Counted from the first letter of the stretch, positions 53,720 to 63,711 are shown. The stretch: 64,000 bases of DNA from UBA1141 sp963665155 (GCA_963665155.2 OY761986.2:558001-622000); one strand, 5' to 3'. Program-made: numbers and translations. Notes: generated from the sequence alone by a model not told the origin.

Positions 53720-54490
53720 CTACAGCCTGTGTAGGGCTGGTATGACTTCCTTGCCCACCAAGTCAATGTACTCCATTACCTCTTCCTGGGGCATTTCGGG
53801 GTAAAACAGGCGGATCATTACGTCGGTGAATCCCATCTGTTTGTACTCCTCAATCTGCTTGATACACTCTTGGGGGGTGCCCACCAAGAACGTGTCATCC
53901 ATCAAAGACTCATGGTCTCCGGTGACTTTTCTAGTCAATTCCTCGTCCGTTCCTCCGAGACCGTGTTGGGCATATGCTTCGTATTTCTTGACTACTCCCG
54001 CGTTTGCTTTAAGCAGCGCTTCCTCACGGGTGGGGGCACAGAAAAACTCACGCACCAGAACCATGTCCTCGGGTACCGGCTTGCCGCTCTCTTCCAAAGC
54101 CTTATGGTAGACATCGATCTGATGCCGGATAGTTGCCTTGGACTGGGCTGGGCCTATGTACAAGATATCGCCCTCTCGGCCCAAACGGCGCACTGCTGGG
54201 TCGCTCATAGCGGCCTGCCACACCTTGGGGTAGGGCTTCTGGTAGGGTCTGGCCGTAGGTCTGGCATTGGTCACGTTGAAATGCTTGCCGTGATGCGTTA
54301 CTTCGTCCTCGGTCCAGAGGCGTCGCATGAGGCGTAAGGATTCCGTAAGCCTCGATCCCCGGTGGGCCAGGCTGGTGCCCATGGCTTCAAATTCCTCGGG
54401 CCGATACCCCAATCCGATGCCAAGAATAAAGCGTCCCTCGCAGATATGGTCCAGCGTGGCGACTTGCTCCGCTACATCCACGGGGTTCAA
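53720..54490 (-). pseudogene. LLM-class F420-dependent oxidoreductase, 5'-truncated
   Basis: 256 codons of a luciferase-like oxidoreductase: NPVDVAEQVATLDHICEGRF, ILGIGLGYRPEEFEAMG, LTESLRLMRRLWTEDEVTHH GKHFNV, and VGTPQECIKQIEEYKQMGFT DVMIRLFYP. The protein begins at the family's RNP-VdvAe segment, so about 80-90 N-terminal residues, including the first beta strands and part of the cofactor site, are missing. The apparent start is a TTG with no ribosome site. Immediately upstream (54493-54530) is a copy of the GTTCG...CGAAC palindromic repeat, so a repeat-mediated deletion or insertion probably cut the gene. Confidence 0.8.
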
Positions 54491-54492
54491 CC

Positions 54493-54530
54493 GTCCTTAG
54501 CCGAACCGAAGGGCTCACCACGAACGATTT
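54493..54530. repeat. Dispersed palindromic repeat, related to the 48-bp array
   Basis: TTAGCCGAACCGAAGGGCTC then ACCACGAACG. The core GAAC...GGGCTCACCACGAAC is a diverged copy of the GTTCGACAAGCTCACTACGAAC core at 47083-47344. It marks the point where the LLM gene loses its N-terminal codons. Confidence 0.55.
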
Positions 54531-54586
54531 TTGATAGAACGGCTTTGGTAGCAATCTTTAAGTCGAGCGTGTCAATTAGTTATGAA

Positions 54587-55843
54587 TCACCCTGCCAAGC
54601 TGCGACGCTCCTCGAACTCGGCGCGGGCTGCTCGCAACAATTCGGGGTTTTCCAGGAAGTCGCAAGCGGTCAAAGACAGGGATTTAGCCACGGCAATCGC
54701 ATTGGAGCAGGCCAAATCCGTGATCGCCGTCTCGGTCATTTCTCTGGAGTGGGAGGGCACCGGCTGGTCGCTCACCGCATACCTAAGCTCGAATGATGGC
54801 ATGACCTGGCTGACGTTGCCGAAATCGGTGGATGCGGCGCTGCCCTGCCGACCGGGGAACGGTTCGTCGAGGGGAATTCCCACGGCCAAAGCGTTGGCCC
54901 GCAGGGTGTTAGCCACCACCGAATTAGGCCGAACGTTTTCGTAGAACGGGTAGAATTCCTCAATCTCCAGACGCGCCCCGGCCATGGCCGCAGCACCTTC
55001 CGCCGCATGCAGTACTTTATCCACCACCACCTGGCTAAGGTATTGCCCGTCCCTCGAGCGCAGCATGAAATTGGCGGCAGCATACTCGGGAACTACGTTG
55101 GGCGCTTTGCCGCCATCGGTAATAATGCCGTGGATACGAACATCCTCCCGCAAGTGCTGACGGAGAGCGTCTATACCGGTGAACAAGTGAATAACAGCAT
55201 TCAGAGCGTTGATGCCCGCTTCAGGAGCTGCTGCGGAATGGGCCGCTTTGCCATGGAAAATATACCGATACCCCACCATAGCCAGACTCCAACTTTCGCT
55301 CAACGGGATTTCCGTAGGGATTACGGTGCGGTTGGAGGAAGGGTGGGAGGAAAGGGTCAGGTCGACACCATCGAAGACACCTGCGTCCAGCAAGCGAATT
55401 TTCCCACCGCCGCCTTCTTCGGCTGGCGTCCCGATGACCACCACCCGGCCGTGAAGGGCGTCTAAGTTGGCGATGACACCCAAGCCCGCACCCATGCCAG
55501 CCATGGCAATGAGGTTGTGCCCGCAACCGTGGCCTATCTCCGGCAGCGCGTCGTATTCCGCAAGAATCGCAACGGTAGGTCCATCGCCAGCTCCTCCGCT
55601 CAGCGTGGCGCGAAATGCTGTCTCCACTCCTCCGACACCCCTCTCTACTTCCATACCGTGTCGCTCCAATGCGGTAGCCAGCAGGTTCGAGGCGTAGCGC
55701 TCCTGATAGTTAAGTTCGGGATGGGCGTGTATATCCAGGGCGATCCCCACCAACTCGGGGCGGGCAGCCTCAATGGCGCCGCTGGCTGTAGCAAGCAACT
55801 GTTCTTTGGAGGGAGAATCGGGATTTGCATTATCTGTTGTCAT
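54587..55843 (-). CDS. M20-family amidohydrolase/peptidase
   Basis: 418 residues of the aminoacylase/AbgB-like M20D type. Zinc-binding and catalytic stretches: HPELNYQERYASNLL, ALPEIGHGCGHNLIAMAG, GTPAEEGGGGKIRLLDAGVF (the EE pair), LSSHPSSNRT, GKAAHSAAAPEAGINALNAV and the C-terminal GNVSQVMPSFELRYAVSD. Such enzymes cleave N-acyl or N-aminobenzoyl amino acids or dipeptides in the cytoplasm. ATG 55843 follows AAGAGGTTACG. Intact, single gene; the upstream 386 bp to the PIG-L gene is shared regulatory space. Confidence 0.92.
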   Translation of the reverse strand: MTTDNANPDSPSKEQLLATASGAIEAARPELVGIALDIHAHPELNYQERYASNLLATALERHGMEVERGVGGVETAFRATLSGGAGDGPTVAILAEYDALPEIGHGCGHNLIAMAGMGAGLGVIANLDALHGRVVVIGTPAEEGGGGKIRLLDAGVFDGVDLTLSSHPSSNRTVIPTEIPLSESWSLAMVGYRYIFHGKAAHSAAAPEAGINALNAVIHLFTGIDALRQHLREDVRIHGIITDGGKAPNVVPEYAAANFMLRSRDGQYLSQVVVDKVLHAAEGAAAMAGARLEIEEFYPFYENVRPNSVVANTLRANALAVGIPLDEPFPGRQGSAASTDFGNVSQVMPSFELRYAVSDQPVPSHSREMTETAITDLACSNAIAVAKSLSLTACDFLENPELLRAARAEFEERRSLAG

Positions 55844-56229
55844 CGTAACCTCTTGGCTAAGTTAGACTGTAGAAATCACCCTTTGGGTGGTAAAACAATT
55901 CGTAGTGACATGCCACTGCGACATGCGACTGGTAGATACCATTTGTTACATTTGGAGAGGAATTACCCTTTTCAAAGCGGTAGCGTGCATCATAATTGTT
56001 GCCGGTATCAGTATACCCAAACGCGAGTCGCCAACCAAACAGGTGCCTAATCACCCATCTGGATTCCTGGGCTCGGTGCTAAACTAAGACCGTGCGGAGA
56101 CACCGGTTGCCATAATTGATGCTGGATACTGTCCCCGTTTTGTCAGAAACTCCTAACGTAATGCACACGGCAGAAGAACACGCTCGAAAGGTACCAACAT
56201 AGCGAACATCACAAGCCAGGAGGCTAAGA
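55844..56229. other. Intergenic between divergent genes
   Basis: About 390 bp between the divergent M20 and PIG-L genes. CAGGAGG at 56217-56223 serves the PIG-L gene. A small hairpin CACCC-TTT-GGGTG sits at 55877-55889. No gene seen. Confidence 0.4.
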
Positions 56230-56952
56230 ATGACCCAAAACCAGCATTTGAAACCATTGCCCGAAGACTGGCACAAGGCAATGGCAGTGGTCGCTCATCC
56301 CGACGACTTGGAATACGGGGCATCCAGCGCCGTCGCCCGGTGGACATCTCAAGGGAAAGAAGTTATCTACCTCATCGCCACCAAAGGGGAAGCCGGAATC
56401 GATAGTATGCACCCGGACCAGACCGGGCCGCTGAGGGTTCAAGAAGAAAAAAACAGTGGCCAGGTGGTTGGTGTCGAGACCGTAGAGTTCTTGGACCACC
56501 AAGACGGTGTCATTGAGGCAGGATTGCCCCTGCGCCGGGACATTGCCCTGGCAATCCGGCGGCACCAACCCGACGTGCTGATTACATCGAGTTTTGAAGA
56601 TGGGCCCCGGGGACCCATTTCCGCGGACCATCGGGTGGTGGGCCTCGCAGCGATAGACGCCGCCAGAGACGCCAGCAACCGCTGGGTCTTTTCCGACCAA
56701 CTCAGCGGGGGATTGGCGCCATGGAACGGCATTCAGATGGTCTGCCTAGTCAATGCAAACAACCCATCTCATGGGGTAGAGGTCACCGACTTCATAGACA
56801 AAGGGATAGCGTCTTTACGAGAGCACCGCGTGTATCTGGCAAACCTTAGCCAGGGGACGGACCCCAGCGACATGCTCCGCTCCCAGGCTGCGGAGCGAGG
56901 CAAGCTGCTGGGGTGTCAGTACGCTGTGATGTTTCAGGTATTGAATATTTGA
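56230..56952 (+). CDS. PIG-L-family deacetylase
   Basis: 240 residues from ATG 56230. The zinc/catalytic motif AHPDDLEYGAS lies near residue 20, with LIATKGEAGIDSMHPDQTGP, VETVEFLDHQDGVIEAGLPL RRDIALAIRRHQPDVL and the distal His in SADHRVVGLAAIDAARDASN. This is the LmbE/PIG-L fold that removes N-acetyl groups from sugars such as GlcNAc conjugates (MshB, BshB and the like). The substrate here is unknown. It is convergent with the GMC oxidoreductase, 12 bp stop to stop. Confidence 0.92.
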   Translation: MTQNQHLKPLPEDWHKAMAVVAHPDDLEYGASSAVARWTSQGKEVIYLIATKGEAGIDSMHPDQTGPLRVQEEKNSGQVVGVETVEFLDHQDGVIEAGLPLRRDIALAIRRHQPDVLITSSFEDGPRGPISADHRVVGLAAIDAARDASNRWVFSDQLSGGLAPWNGIQMVCLVNANNPSHGVEVTDFIDKGIASLREHRVYLANLSQGTDPSDMLRSQAAERGKLLGCQYAVMFQVLNI

Positions 56953-56964
56953 AGCATCGTCACT

Positions 56965-58509
56965 TTACTGGCCTTCGCTGATCCAGTTGGCCACCCGCTC
57001 TCCGATCATGATGGTTGTTGCATTGGTATTGGCCCGTATCACGTCGGGCATTATCGACGCGTCGGCGACTCGCAGCCCCTGTACTCCCTTGACACGACCG
57101 TGCTGGTCGACCACGGACATGGCGTCCGAGTCCGGCCCCATCTTGCAGGTGCCGGAGATATGGTGGGACGTACCGACGTTTCGGCTGAGCCAGGCATCCA
57201 AGGCGTCATCGGAAGCCAGGTCTTCATCGGTGGGGTTCACCCGGTTCAGGATAATGTCTTTGAAAGATGGATGATCGGCCATGCGCACGGCCAATCTGAT
57301 GGCTTTCCGCATACGCTCCCGGTCCAGCGGTTCCATAAGATAATTGTAATCCAGGTAGGGTTGAACTGTGGGATCGTTGACAGTGAGCCGAAGCTCACCG
57401 GCGCCCAAAGCAAGCTGCAAGCTTGCGCTGATGCCGATGTAGTTCTCGTCGTCGTCGATCTGTACCTGCGCAGGCCGGTGCTCGCTGGTCATCAGCATTG
57501 GACTGATTTGCATGTCGTTGCGGATGGTGGAGCCTTCCACGGTATAGCGCAGGCCTACCTGAATCACCGGCGCTTGTACGTCGGGACGTTCTCCGGTGGC
57601 CCGAAACAACACTGCGGCAGACGGATGGTCTCTCAGGTTCTGACCTACGCCGGGCGAGTCGTGGACCACGTCTATTCCCAGAGATTTCAGGTGTTCCGCT
57701 GGGCCGACTCCCGATAGCATCAAGATTTGGGGAGAGCCAATGGCTCCACTGGAGAGCACGATCTGTTCGGCTTCTACGGTGAACCGCTCGCCCCCGCTTT
57801 CCGCTTCGACGCCAACAGCCTTCGTCCCTTCGAAAATTACTCGCCGAGCCAACACGTCGCCTTTAATGGTCAAGTTCAGGCGGTGGCGGGCCGGGTCTAG
57901 GTAGGCTATAGCCATGCTAATGCGGACGCCGTCAATGGTGTTCCTGGCCCTGGGGGAAACACCCGTAGACTCGGGATGGTTCTGGTCGGCATCAGCGGGG
58001 TAACCCTCAGCGATACAGGCTTCCTCGAAGGCAGACGCATAGGGCATCCACTCATTGCGGGGGTAACGGCGCACCGGCACCGGACCCTCGGAACCGTGGA
58101 AGTCTCCGCTGAAGTCCATATCGGTTTCCATTTTGTTGAAATAGGGCAAGACGTTGGTGAAGCCCCACTCGTCGTTGCCCATTTCGGCCCAACCGTCGTA
58201 GTCTTCGGGAATGCCCCGGAACAGAACCTGACCGTTAACGGCGCTGGACCCGCCGGTGGCCTTTCCCCTAGGTATTGTCAAGTTGGTCTGATCGGCGGTG
58301 ACCCGGGCCACGTAGTCCCAACTGTGAGGACCATAGGCCGACAGCCAAACGTTGTTGCCCATCTTCAGATCTTCGGGCAAATGTTCAAATACAGGGAAAT
58401 CCGGTCCGGCTTCCAGCAGTAGCACCGATCGGTTTGGGTCTTCGGACAGGCGTCCTGCCATTGCGCAACCGGCCGAGCCTCCCCCCACGATAATCACGTC
58501 GTATTTCAT
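56965..58509 (-). CDS. GMC-family FAD oxidoreductase (choline dehydrogenase-like)
   Basis: 514 residues with the FAD-binding start YDVIIVGGGSAGCAMAGRLS, the first GMC signature (TIPRGKATGGSSAVNGQVLF RG), the second (SSGAIGSPQILMLSGVGPA), and the C-terminal active-site region GTSHHISGTCKMGPDSDAMS VVDQHGRVKGVQGLRVADAS, with the catalytic His pair HH. Members oxidise alcohols such as choline, glucose or polyethylene glycol; the substrate here cannot be told. ATG 58509 lies behind GGGAGGAGAATTCC. It precedes the MetE-like gene's stop by about 120 bp, same strand, so the two may be transcribed together (MetE-like first). Confidence 0.93.
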   Translation of the reverse strand: MKYDVIIVGGGSAGCAMAGRLSEDPNRSVLLLEAGPDFPVFEHLPEDLKMGNNVWLSAYGPHSWDYVARVTADQTNLTIPRGKATGGSSAVNGQVLFRGIPEDYDGWAEMGNDEWGFTNVLPYFNKMETDMDFSGDFHGSEGPVPVRRYPRNEWMPYASAFEEACIAEGYPADADQNHPESTGVSPRARNTIDGVRISMAIAYLDPARHRLNLTIKGDVLARRVIFEGTKAVGVEAESGGERFTVEAEQIVLSSGAIGSPQILMLSGVGPAEHLKSLGIDVVHDSPGVGQNLRDHPSAAVLFRATGERPDVQAPVIQVGLRYTVEGSTIRNDMQISPMLMTSEHRPAQVQIDDDENYIGISASLQLALGAGELRLTVNDPTVQPYLDYNYLMEPLDRERMRKAIRLAVRMADHPSFKDIILNRVNPTDEDLASDDALDAWLSRNVGTSHHISGTCKMGPDSDAMSVVDQHGRVKGVQGLRVADASIMPDVIRANTNATTIMIGERVANWISEGQ

Positions 58510-58629
58510 GGAATTCTCCTCCCAAGTAATCTCAATTAACCCGGCGATATTTATGTGTGTTTGTGCATAGTACTAGCCAGGGTAGTCTACCGCAAACATT
58601 CGGACATCAGGCAATCTAATACACGGTCA

Positions 58630-59682
58630 TTACAGCTGTTCCCGGGCCATCCGAGCGCCCTGGGTCATGGCTGCCAGCTTGGCCCGAGCTATCGGCCCCA
58701 TCAGCGTAACCAGGCCGCAGTCGGGGGCGGCTTGAATCTTGTCCGGCGGATGATGGCGGGCGGCGGCCAGCAGTCTATCCGCAATGTGCTCCGGAGTTTC
58801 CACGGCATCATTGCCGTTATCGATGCAGCCGAACAACACGGTTTTGGACGGGCAATGGCTTAATAGTGCCGGGTCCAATCCGGGTGCCTCAAACTCTAAT
58901 GCTAGTTGGTCCACATTCGATTTTTCCAACTCCGCCAGTATTATTGGGTAGCTAGGCTTAATGGGGCGGGCCAGCCCCGCGATGGGGTAGCTGTAGCACA
59001 CGTGTACCGCCGTTTTTGCGGTCAGGCCTTCCAGGCAGCGGTGCAAAGCTTCGATACCCCAAGCCACTACTTTTTCCGGGTACCGGCTGAACACCGGCTC
59101 ATCAAACTGGATGACCGCCGGGCCCAATGCATCCAATGCTTGCGCTTCTTTGTTAATTGCCTCGGCCACGGCCAAAGCAAACCGCCGCTCGTCTCCGTAA
59201 TAGGCATCGGCCACAGAGTCCACCACGGTCATGGGGCCTGGCAGGGTGATCTTTACCGGCCGGGAAGCCTCATCCATCAAAAAGCGCAGGTGGTCTACCA
59301 GAATCGGCCCTTTCCAGCGTACCGGCCCTGTACACCGGCCCACGACAGCCAGCCGTCGGCCATCACGTATCCATTTTTCACCCAGGGTTTCGTAGTCCAT
59401 TCCTTCCAACCGGGTGGTTACGTAGGTCATATATGACTTACGCCGCTGCTCGCCGTCGCTGATAACGTCTATCTCGGCGCGCTCTTGGTCGTGAATAACC
59501 AGCCGCGTGGCGTCATCTTGAGCTAGGGTCAGTTCCGGTTCTGGGAGAGCCCAATCCCCGCCGTGACCGTGGTGGTCGGTCTCACCACTGTCGAAGGAAA
59601 CTTGAGAATAAAGCCATTCAGGTTTGGGCATGGAACCAACAACTGTGGTCAGGAATGGTTCTGGCATTGGTGTATTCTCCAT
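58630..59682 (-). CDS. Cobalamin-independent methionine synthase-like protein (MetE C-terminal type)
   Basis: 350 residues of the MetE C-terminal barrel alone, without the N-terminal half. Features: LTTVVGSMPKPEWLYSQV, DVISDGEQRRKSYMTYVTTR, ITLPGPMTVVDSVADAYYGD, VIQFDEPVFSRYPEKVVAW, the zinc pair His-x-Cys in TAVHVCYSYP, a Glu in LALEFEAPGL, and the third Cys in AAPDCGLVTL. These ligands match His641, Cys643, Glu665 and Cys726 of E. coli MetE. Such short forms occur in archaea and many uncultivated bacteria and may use other methyl donors (corrinoid proteins) or act as demethylases. ATG 59682. Intact. Confidence 0.9.
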   Translation of the reverse strand: MENTPMPEPFLTTVVGSMPKPEWLYSQVSFDSGETDHHGHGGDWALPEPELTLAQDDATRLVIHDQERAEIDVISDGEQRRKSYMTYVTTRLEGMDYETLGEKWIRDGRRLAVVGRCTGPVRWKGPILVDHLRFLMDEASRPVKITLPGPMTVVDSVADAYYGDERRFALAVAEAINKEAQALDALGPAVIQFDEPVFSRYPEKVVAWGIEALHRCLEGLTAKTAVHVCYSYPIAGLARPIKPSYPIILAELEKSNVDQLALEFEAPGLDPALLSHCPSKTVLFGCIDNGNDAVETPEHIADRLLAAARHHPPDKIQAAPDCGLVTLMGPIARAKLAAMTQGARMAREQL

Positions 59683-59972
59683 TGATCATGGTCGTAGCTT
59701 CGGTGTTCAGTGGCCTAGATCCGGATTCATTAGCCTCTGTCATACGACAAGTTGCGCCGGAAGCGTGAGTTTATAGGAGCGGGGAACAGGGGTCAACGAA
59801 GTAAAGATGCCTGTTGGTCTATACACTTCGAACCGAAGCGTGTGAGACCCTTTCCCATTTTCTCATTGAGTTTTGAATTGGCAGATAATCGTCAGGAGCC
59901 TTGTTGTCAGACCTCTGGAGAACACCGTAACTCGGCTCGTAAAATTCGTTCGGCAACCAAATGTGGAGCGCC

Positions 59973-61754
59973 CTAGAAACCCGGCTGAAAAGCCCTGCTG
60001 TGACGGGATGGCGTGGAGGATAACCAATGGACTGTAAGTCTGAGGCTAAGAGTGACCCAGTTGGCTGCGGCCAATATGAATTGGGTAGTAACGATGGGCG
60101 ACCCTGGGGCTTGCTGGTCCGGTTTATCGTGAGAGGAGCCTGGAGCCGGAGATATCATCCCCATCTTGGTAGCCACCAGGGTCAGGTTGGCCACCGTGGC
60201 CGCCATGAGTAGTTGGAATCGGGTCTTGGCTCGGCCGAAGTAGCGAGATTGGCGGACCCCCAGTTGCGCCAGCCGCGCCAGGCGATGCTCGGCCGCCTGG
60301 CGCGGCCTACGGTATTCAGCAAAGCCCTCACTCCGCTGGAAGTCCCGGGCTTGTTGCAAGAGCGCCTCTTGGGGATGCAGGGCTACGGTGCGTCCCGCCC
60401 CGTACCGCGCCGCCACGCACTGGGACCGCAGGGGGCATACGCCGCAGACCGCCGGGTCGAATTGGAAACTCCGGGCCAGGTAGGTCCGACCCAACCGGTT
60501 GGTCCGGGTGCCGAAGGTCCGCAGGGTGTGGGTAACATTACCGGCTGGGCAGGTGCAGGTTCCTGCCTCCAAGTCGATCTGGAAGTCCTCCTTGGGGAAG
60601 CAGGCCTTATTAGGGCGACCCGGCACCTTGGCTATTAGAGTCCGACCAGCATCGGCAAAGGCCTGCCGCGTCCCGCCATCCCCATAGGCCGCATCCCCGA
60701 TAGTCTCCTCCACCGCTATGCCCGTGTTCTCCTCACTCTGCTCCACCAGTTCCAGGACTCCAGTGTTGTCACCGGCATTGCCGGGCAGGATGTCTACCGC
60801 GGTCACCAGTTGGGAATCGGTATCCACCACCACCGCAGCCTTATGTCCGTCGAAGCGTTTGCTGCTGCTTTTACGGCCGTGGCGCATCTCCGGGTCGTGT
60901 ACCGAAGGGATGCGGTCCCGGCTTACCCCATCCTTCAGGGCTGGGCCATCCTCCTGGCGTTCCACATCCTGCAGTAACAGTTGCCCCAGCAACTCCGCCG
61001 CTTCCACTATACCCTGGCGCTGGGGGCTCTCCTCGGGGAACTGACCCTGGACCTGACGGGCCAGCTCCAACACCAGGTCGGCATCGGCTACTATCTTCTG
61101 CAGTAAGGCTTGCCGCTCTTTCTGGTTGTCCCAGTCAATCTCTGCCTCTCCCTTCACACTGGAGCCAAAGTAGAGTTCCAGACCGTGTCTCAAGGCCCAT
61201 TCCTCGGGCCGCGTCCCATCCAGGTCCGAAAGCGCCCGCACTACCTGGACTATGCCGTCGGCCAGCAAGTTGTAGGTGTCCTTGACCGCCCCTCGGCCCA
61301 GAATGTAGGTGGTGTCTACCGCCACCTTCATCCGGCGTCCTTTCAGGTATCCGGTCTGCCGGGCGAATTGGAGGCTGCGCTGAAAGACGGCCCGCACCCG
61401 GTCGTGGAGGATCAGCTGGGCTCGAAACAGCTGCAGCGTGCTCTTGGCAAAGGGCCGGTCCTCCACCTCAATCCCCAACGCCACCTTCCACCGGATATCA
61501 AAATCCGCCCGCTGTTTGGCTTCGGCGTCGCTGACTTTGTCGTAGGCTTGCAACAACAGCGCAGTGGCCACCAGACTTGGGGGCACGCTATCGCGGCCAT
61601 TGTCTGGGCAATATAGCTCGGCGAACTCTTCGTCTCGAAATAGCTGTCCCCGCAGGGAGGCCAGGAAGCCATAGAAGGAGCCCCGGCCCACATAGTCCAG
61701 GTACAGGTGATCCGCTTCCAGCAGCCCTCGTTGCGCCGACCGTACTCCCAGCAT
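59973..61754 (-). CDS. IS1182-family transposase, copy 2
   Basis: Same 593-residue protein as copy 1 (see 37014-38795) from ATG 61754. Differences found by reading: Val for Asp in GAVKDTYN, Pro for Leu in YRRPRQ, and one silent change near 61596. As in copy 1, the stop codon TAG is the last three bases of the flanking CTAG (59973-59975 on the minus strand). Because both copies end this way at unrelated sites, use of the target as stop codon is a property of the element. Confidence 0.95.
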   Translation of the reverse strand: MLGVRSAQRGLLEADHLYLDYVGRGSFYGFLASLRGQLFRDEEFAELYCPDNGRDSVPPSLVATALLLQAYDKVSDAEAKQRADFDIRWKVALGIEVEDRPFAKSTLQLFRAQLILHDRVRAVFQRSLQFARQTGYLKGRRMKVAVDTTYILGRGAVKDTYNLLADGIVQVVRALSDLDGTRPEEWALRHGLELYFGSSVKGEAEIDWDNQKERQALLQKIVADADLVLELARQVQGQFPEESPQRQGIVEAAELLGQLLLQDVERQEDGPALKDGVSRDRIPSVHDPEMRHGRKSSSKRFDGHKAAVVVDTDSQLVTAVDILPGNAGDNTGVLELVEQSEENTGIAVEETIGDAAYGDGGTRQAFADAGRTLIAKVPGRPNKACFPKEDFQIDLEAGTCTCPAGNVTHTLRTFGTRTNRLGRTYLARSFQFDPAVCGVCPLRSQCVAARYGAGRTVALHPQEALLQQARDFQRSEGFAEYRRPRQAAEHRLARLAQLGVRQSRYFGRAKTRFQLLMAATVANLTLVATKMGMISPAPGSSHDKPDQQAPGSPIVTTQFILAAANWVTLSLRLTVHWLSSTPSRHSRAFQPGF

Positions 61755-61837
61755 CCTCAACCTCCCACACCCATTTATTAAATCTCTTGCCCAGTATATC
61801 GGGACAGCCTAGGTCAGGGTACTTTTCGGCCGGAGTT
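59977..61837 (-). mobile_element. IS1182-family insertion sequence, copy 2
   Basis: 1861 bp between CTAG at 59973-59976 and CTAG at 61838-61841, with the same ends as copy 1. Its left-end CTAG (at 61838) is also the boundary of MITE A copy 2. The outer flanks (GTGGAGCGCC on one side, AATCATGACG beyond the MITE) differ from those of copy 1. Confidence 0.93.
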
Positions 61838-61841
61838 CTAG

Positions 61842-61982
61842 TATTACAACGACGGATTACAAAATATTTCGTCTTCCCCTTCGTATTCGGCTGCCAGCGG
61901 GCTATCGCGGTAGGCTCATCGCATCACGTTATTAGGTTTCATTCTCGAAAATCGCCCTGCCAGAGGAACCGTCGTTGTAATA
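61842..61982. mobile_element. MITE type A, copy 2, joined to IS1182 copy 2
   Basis: 141 bp between CTAG at 61838-61841 and 61983-61986; inverted relative to copy 1 (32434-32578) and 4 bp shorter because of a small deletion near the centre. Ends read TATTACAACGACGG on both sides. It abuts the left end of IS1182 copy 2 through one shared CTAG. Confidence 0.92.
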
Positions 61983-61986
61983 CTAG

Positions 61987-62457
61987 AATCATGACGCATC
62001 AAATCGGCCAAATCCCGACATTCAAGGCCGAGCACATGGGCAAACCGCCACGGCCCCCGGAATTGCACACTGCGTTTCGTCAAAAAAACGGGTTGATGAA
62101 TTTAGAATTGGCGTCCATTTGTGCCGGAGCAACTTTATGGGAACGTAGCAGTCCCAGCGGTGCTTTTCCAGCGTCTTGGGCCTGATTCGGCTTGTCTCGG
62201 ATTTTCTGTCCTTGGGCCTGCTGCCCTTCTCCCCTGGGATCCGGGAGTCGAGACTCTTGGATGCCCGATTGAAGCCCAGGTTAATGCATTTAGGCCTGGG
62301 AACTCAACATTGATCCCTCAATTTGATTCCGAAGCTGTTCGATTAGTAAAGTGCTCAAAAATGACTAGAGCCTGAAATTGCTTGACGGCCCTTTCCGGTA
62401 ATGCTATACACCGCCCAAACCTGCTTAACCAAAGCTAAGAAAATTTGAGGAGACTAC
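61987..62457. other. Intergenic, no gene seen
   Basis: About 470 bp between MITE A copy 2 and the CaiB gene. Frames here are short or continue into the MITE. GAGGAGACT at 62447-62455 serves the CaiB start. Confidence 0.4.
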
Positions 62458-63711
62458 ATGACCGGGCAATCAGTAACTCCGGGTAACTCAATCAAACAAG
62501 CACTGCCATTGGAGGGGGTCCGCGTTTTGGACGCCACCCACATTGTCGCAGGGCCTTTTTGCTCCATGATCCTCGCGGACATGGGTGCCGAGGTAATCAA
62601 AATAGAACGCCCGAGAACCGGTGATCTGTCTCGTAGCCGCGGTCCTTTTGTGGAAAACACTGCCGGTCAGCAAGTGAGCTCCCGGTTCCTGGGGGTCAAC
62701 CGGAATAAGAAGAGCGTGACCATGGACTTGCGAAATCCAACCTGCAAATCCACGTTCGAAGAACTGGTCCGCCAGTCTGACGTACTGGTCGACAACTGGG
62801 GCTCTGGCGCACTCAGCCGCTTGGGCTTGGGATTCGACCGGCTTCAAGAAATCAACCCCGGGTTGGTCTATGCCAGCATAACAGGCTACGGTGACAGCGA
62901 CGGTTTGCGTGGCCCATTCTCCCAATGGCCCGCCAATAATATGAGCATCCAGGGCATGGCGGGTTGGATGGAGATTACCGGGGAGCCGGGACATCCGCCC
63001 CAGAGCGTTGGCGACAATATCGGTGATTCTGTGCCCGGTGTTTGGACTGCCTTGGGGATAGTCTTGGCACTGGAGTCCCGGCGGAAAACCGGCTTGGGGC
63101 AGCATGTCGATATGGCCATGTATGAGTGCATGGTTTCCCATGTTTACAGCAGCATCAACTCTTACCGGGCCACCGGTGAGGTACCGACCCGTTCAACCGA
63201 ACGCCTGGCCACCGCCGGGCTGACCTTCAAGGCCAAGGACGGCTATGTGGTGATGGCCGGGGTAAAGACCGAAGCCAGGATGCGGGCACTGTGGGAGTTG
63301 GTTGGCCGGCAAGATTTGGTTGAGGAACCCCGCTTCTTGGGCAAAGGGGCCGACGGGGATTTCTACTTTCAGCGGGTGATCCCCGCCATCGAGGAATGGT
63401 CCCAGAAGCTAAGCAGACAGGAGGTTACGGACGCGCTGACCGAGATTGGTTTCTCCATGGGAATGTCCCAGACCATCGACGATCTGGCTGATTGTCCTCA
63501 CCTGGAAGCCCGCGGCATGTACGTGGAAACCGGGGACACCATGGACGGGCGATTTCGTACGTTGAAGGCACCCATCAGGCTCACCGGCTGCGTGGAGCCG
63601 CCCGCCCTTACGCCCCCTACCTTGGGTGAGCACAACCGGGAAATTCTGTGCGGCATCGGTGGCCTGACGATTGACGACTTGGCGGCGCTGCAAGAGCAGG
63701 GCGCAATCTAG
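62458..63711 (+). CDS. CaiB/BaiF-family CoA-transferase
   Basis: 417 residues of the class III CoA-transferase family, which moves CoA between acids such as oxalate/formyl, carnitine or succinate. Recognisable: LEGVRVLDATHIVAGPFCSM ILADMGAEVIKIERPRTGD, SVTMDLRNPTCK, DVLVDNWGSGALSRLGLGFD, PGLVYASITGYGDSDGLRGP and TGLGQHVDMAMYECMVSH. The catalytic Asp of the family is expected near residue 165-170, in the MSIQGMAGWMEITGEPGHPP region (usually d-x-x-x-QAxsG); an exact residue cannot be assigned from reading. ATG 62458. It is convergent with the MFS gene at the right edge. Donor and acceptor unknown. Confidence 0.93.
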   Translation: MTGQSVTPGNSIKQALPLEGVRVLDATHIVAGPFCSMILADMGAEVIKIERPRTGDLSRSRGPFVENTAGQQVSSRFLGVNRNKKSVTMDLRNPTCKSTFEELVRQSDVLVDNWGSGALSRLGLGFDRLQEINPGLVYASITGYGDSDGLRGPFSQWPANNMSIQGMAGWMEITGEPGHPPQSVGDNIGDSVPGVWTALGIVLALESRRKTGLGQHVDMAMYECMVSHVYSSINSYRATGEVPTRSTERLATAGLTFKAKDGYVVMAGVKTEARMRALWELVGRQDLVEEPRFLGKGADGDFYFQRVIPAIEEWSQKLSRQEVTDALTEIGFSMGMSQTIDDLADCPHLEARGMYVETGDTMDGRFRTLKAPIRLTGCVEPPALTPPTLGEHNREILCGIGGLTIDDLAALQEQGAI

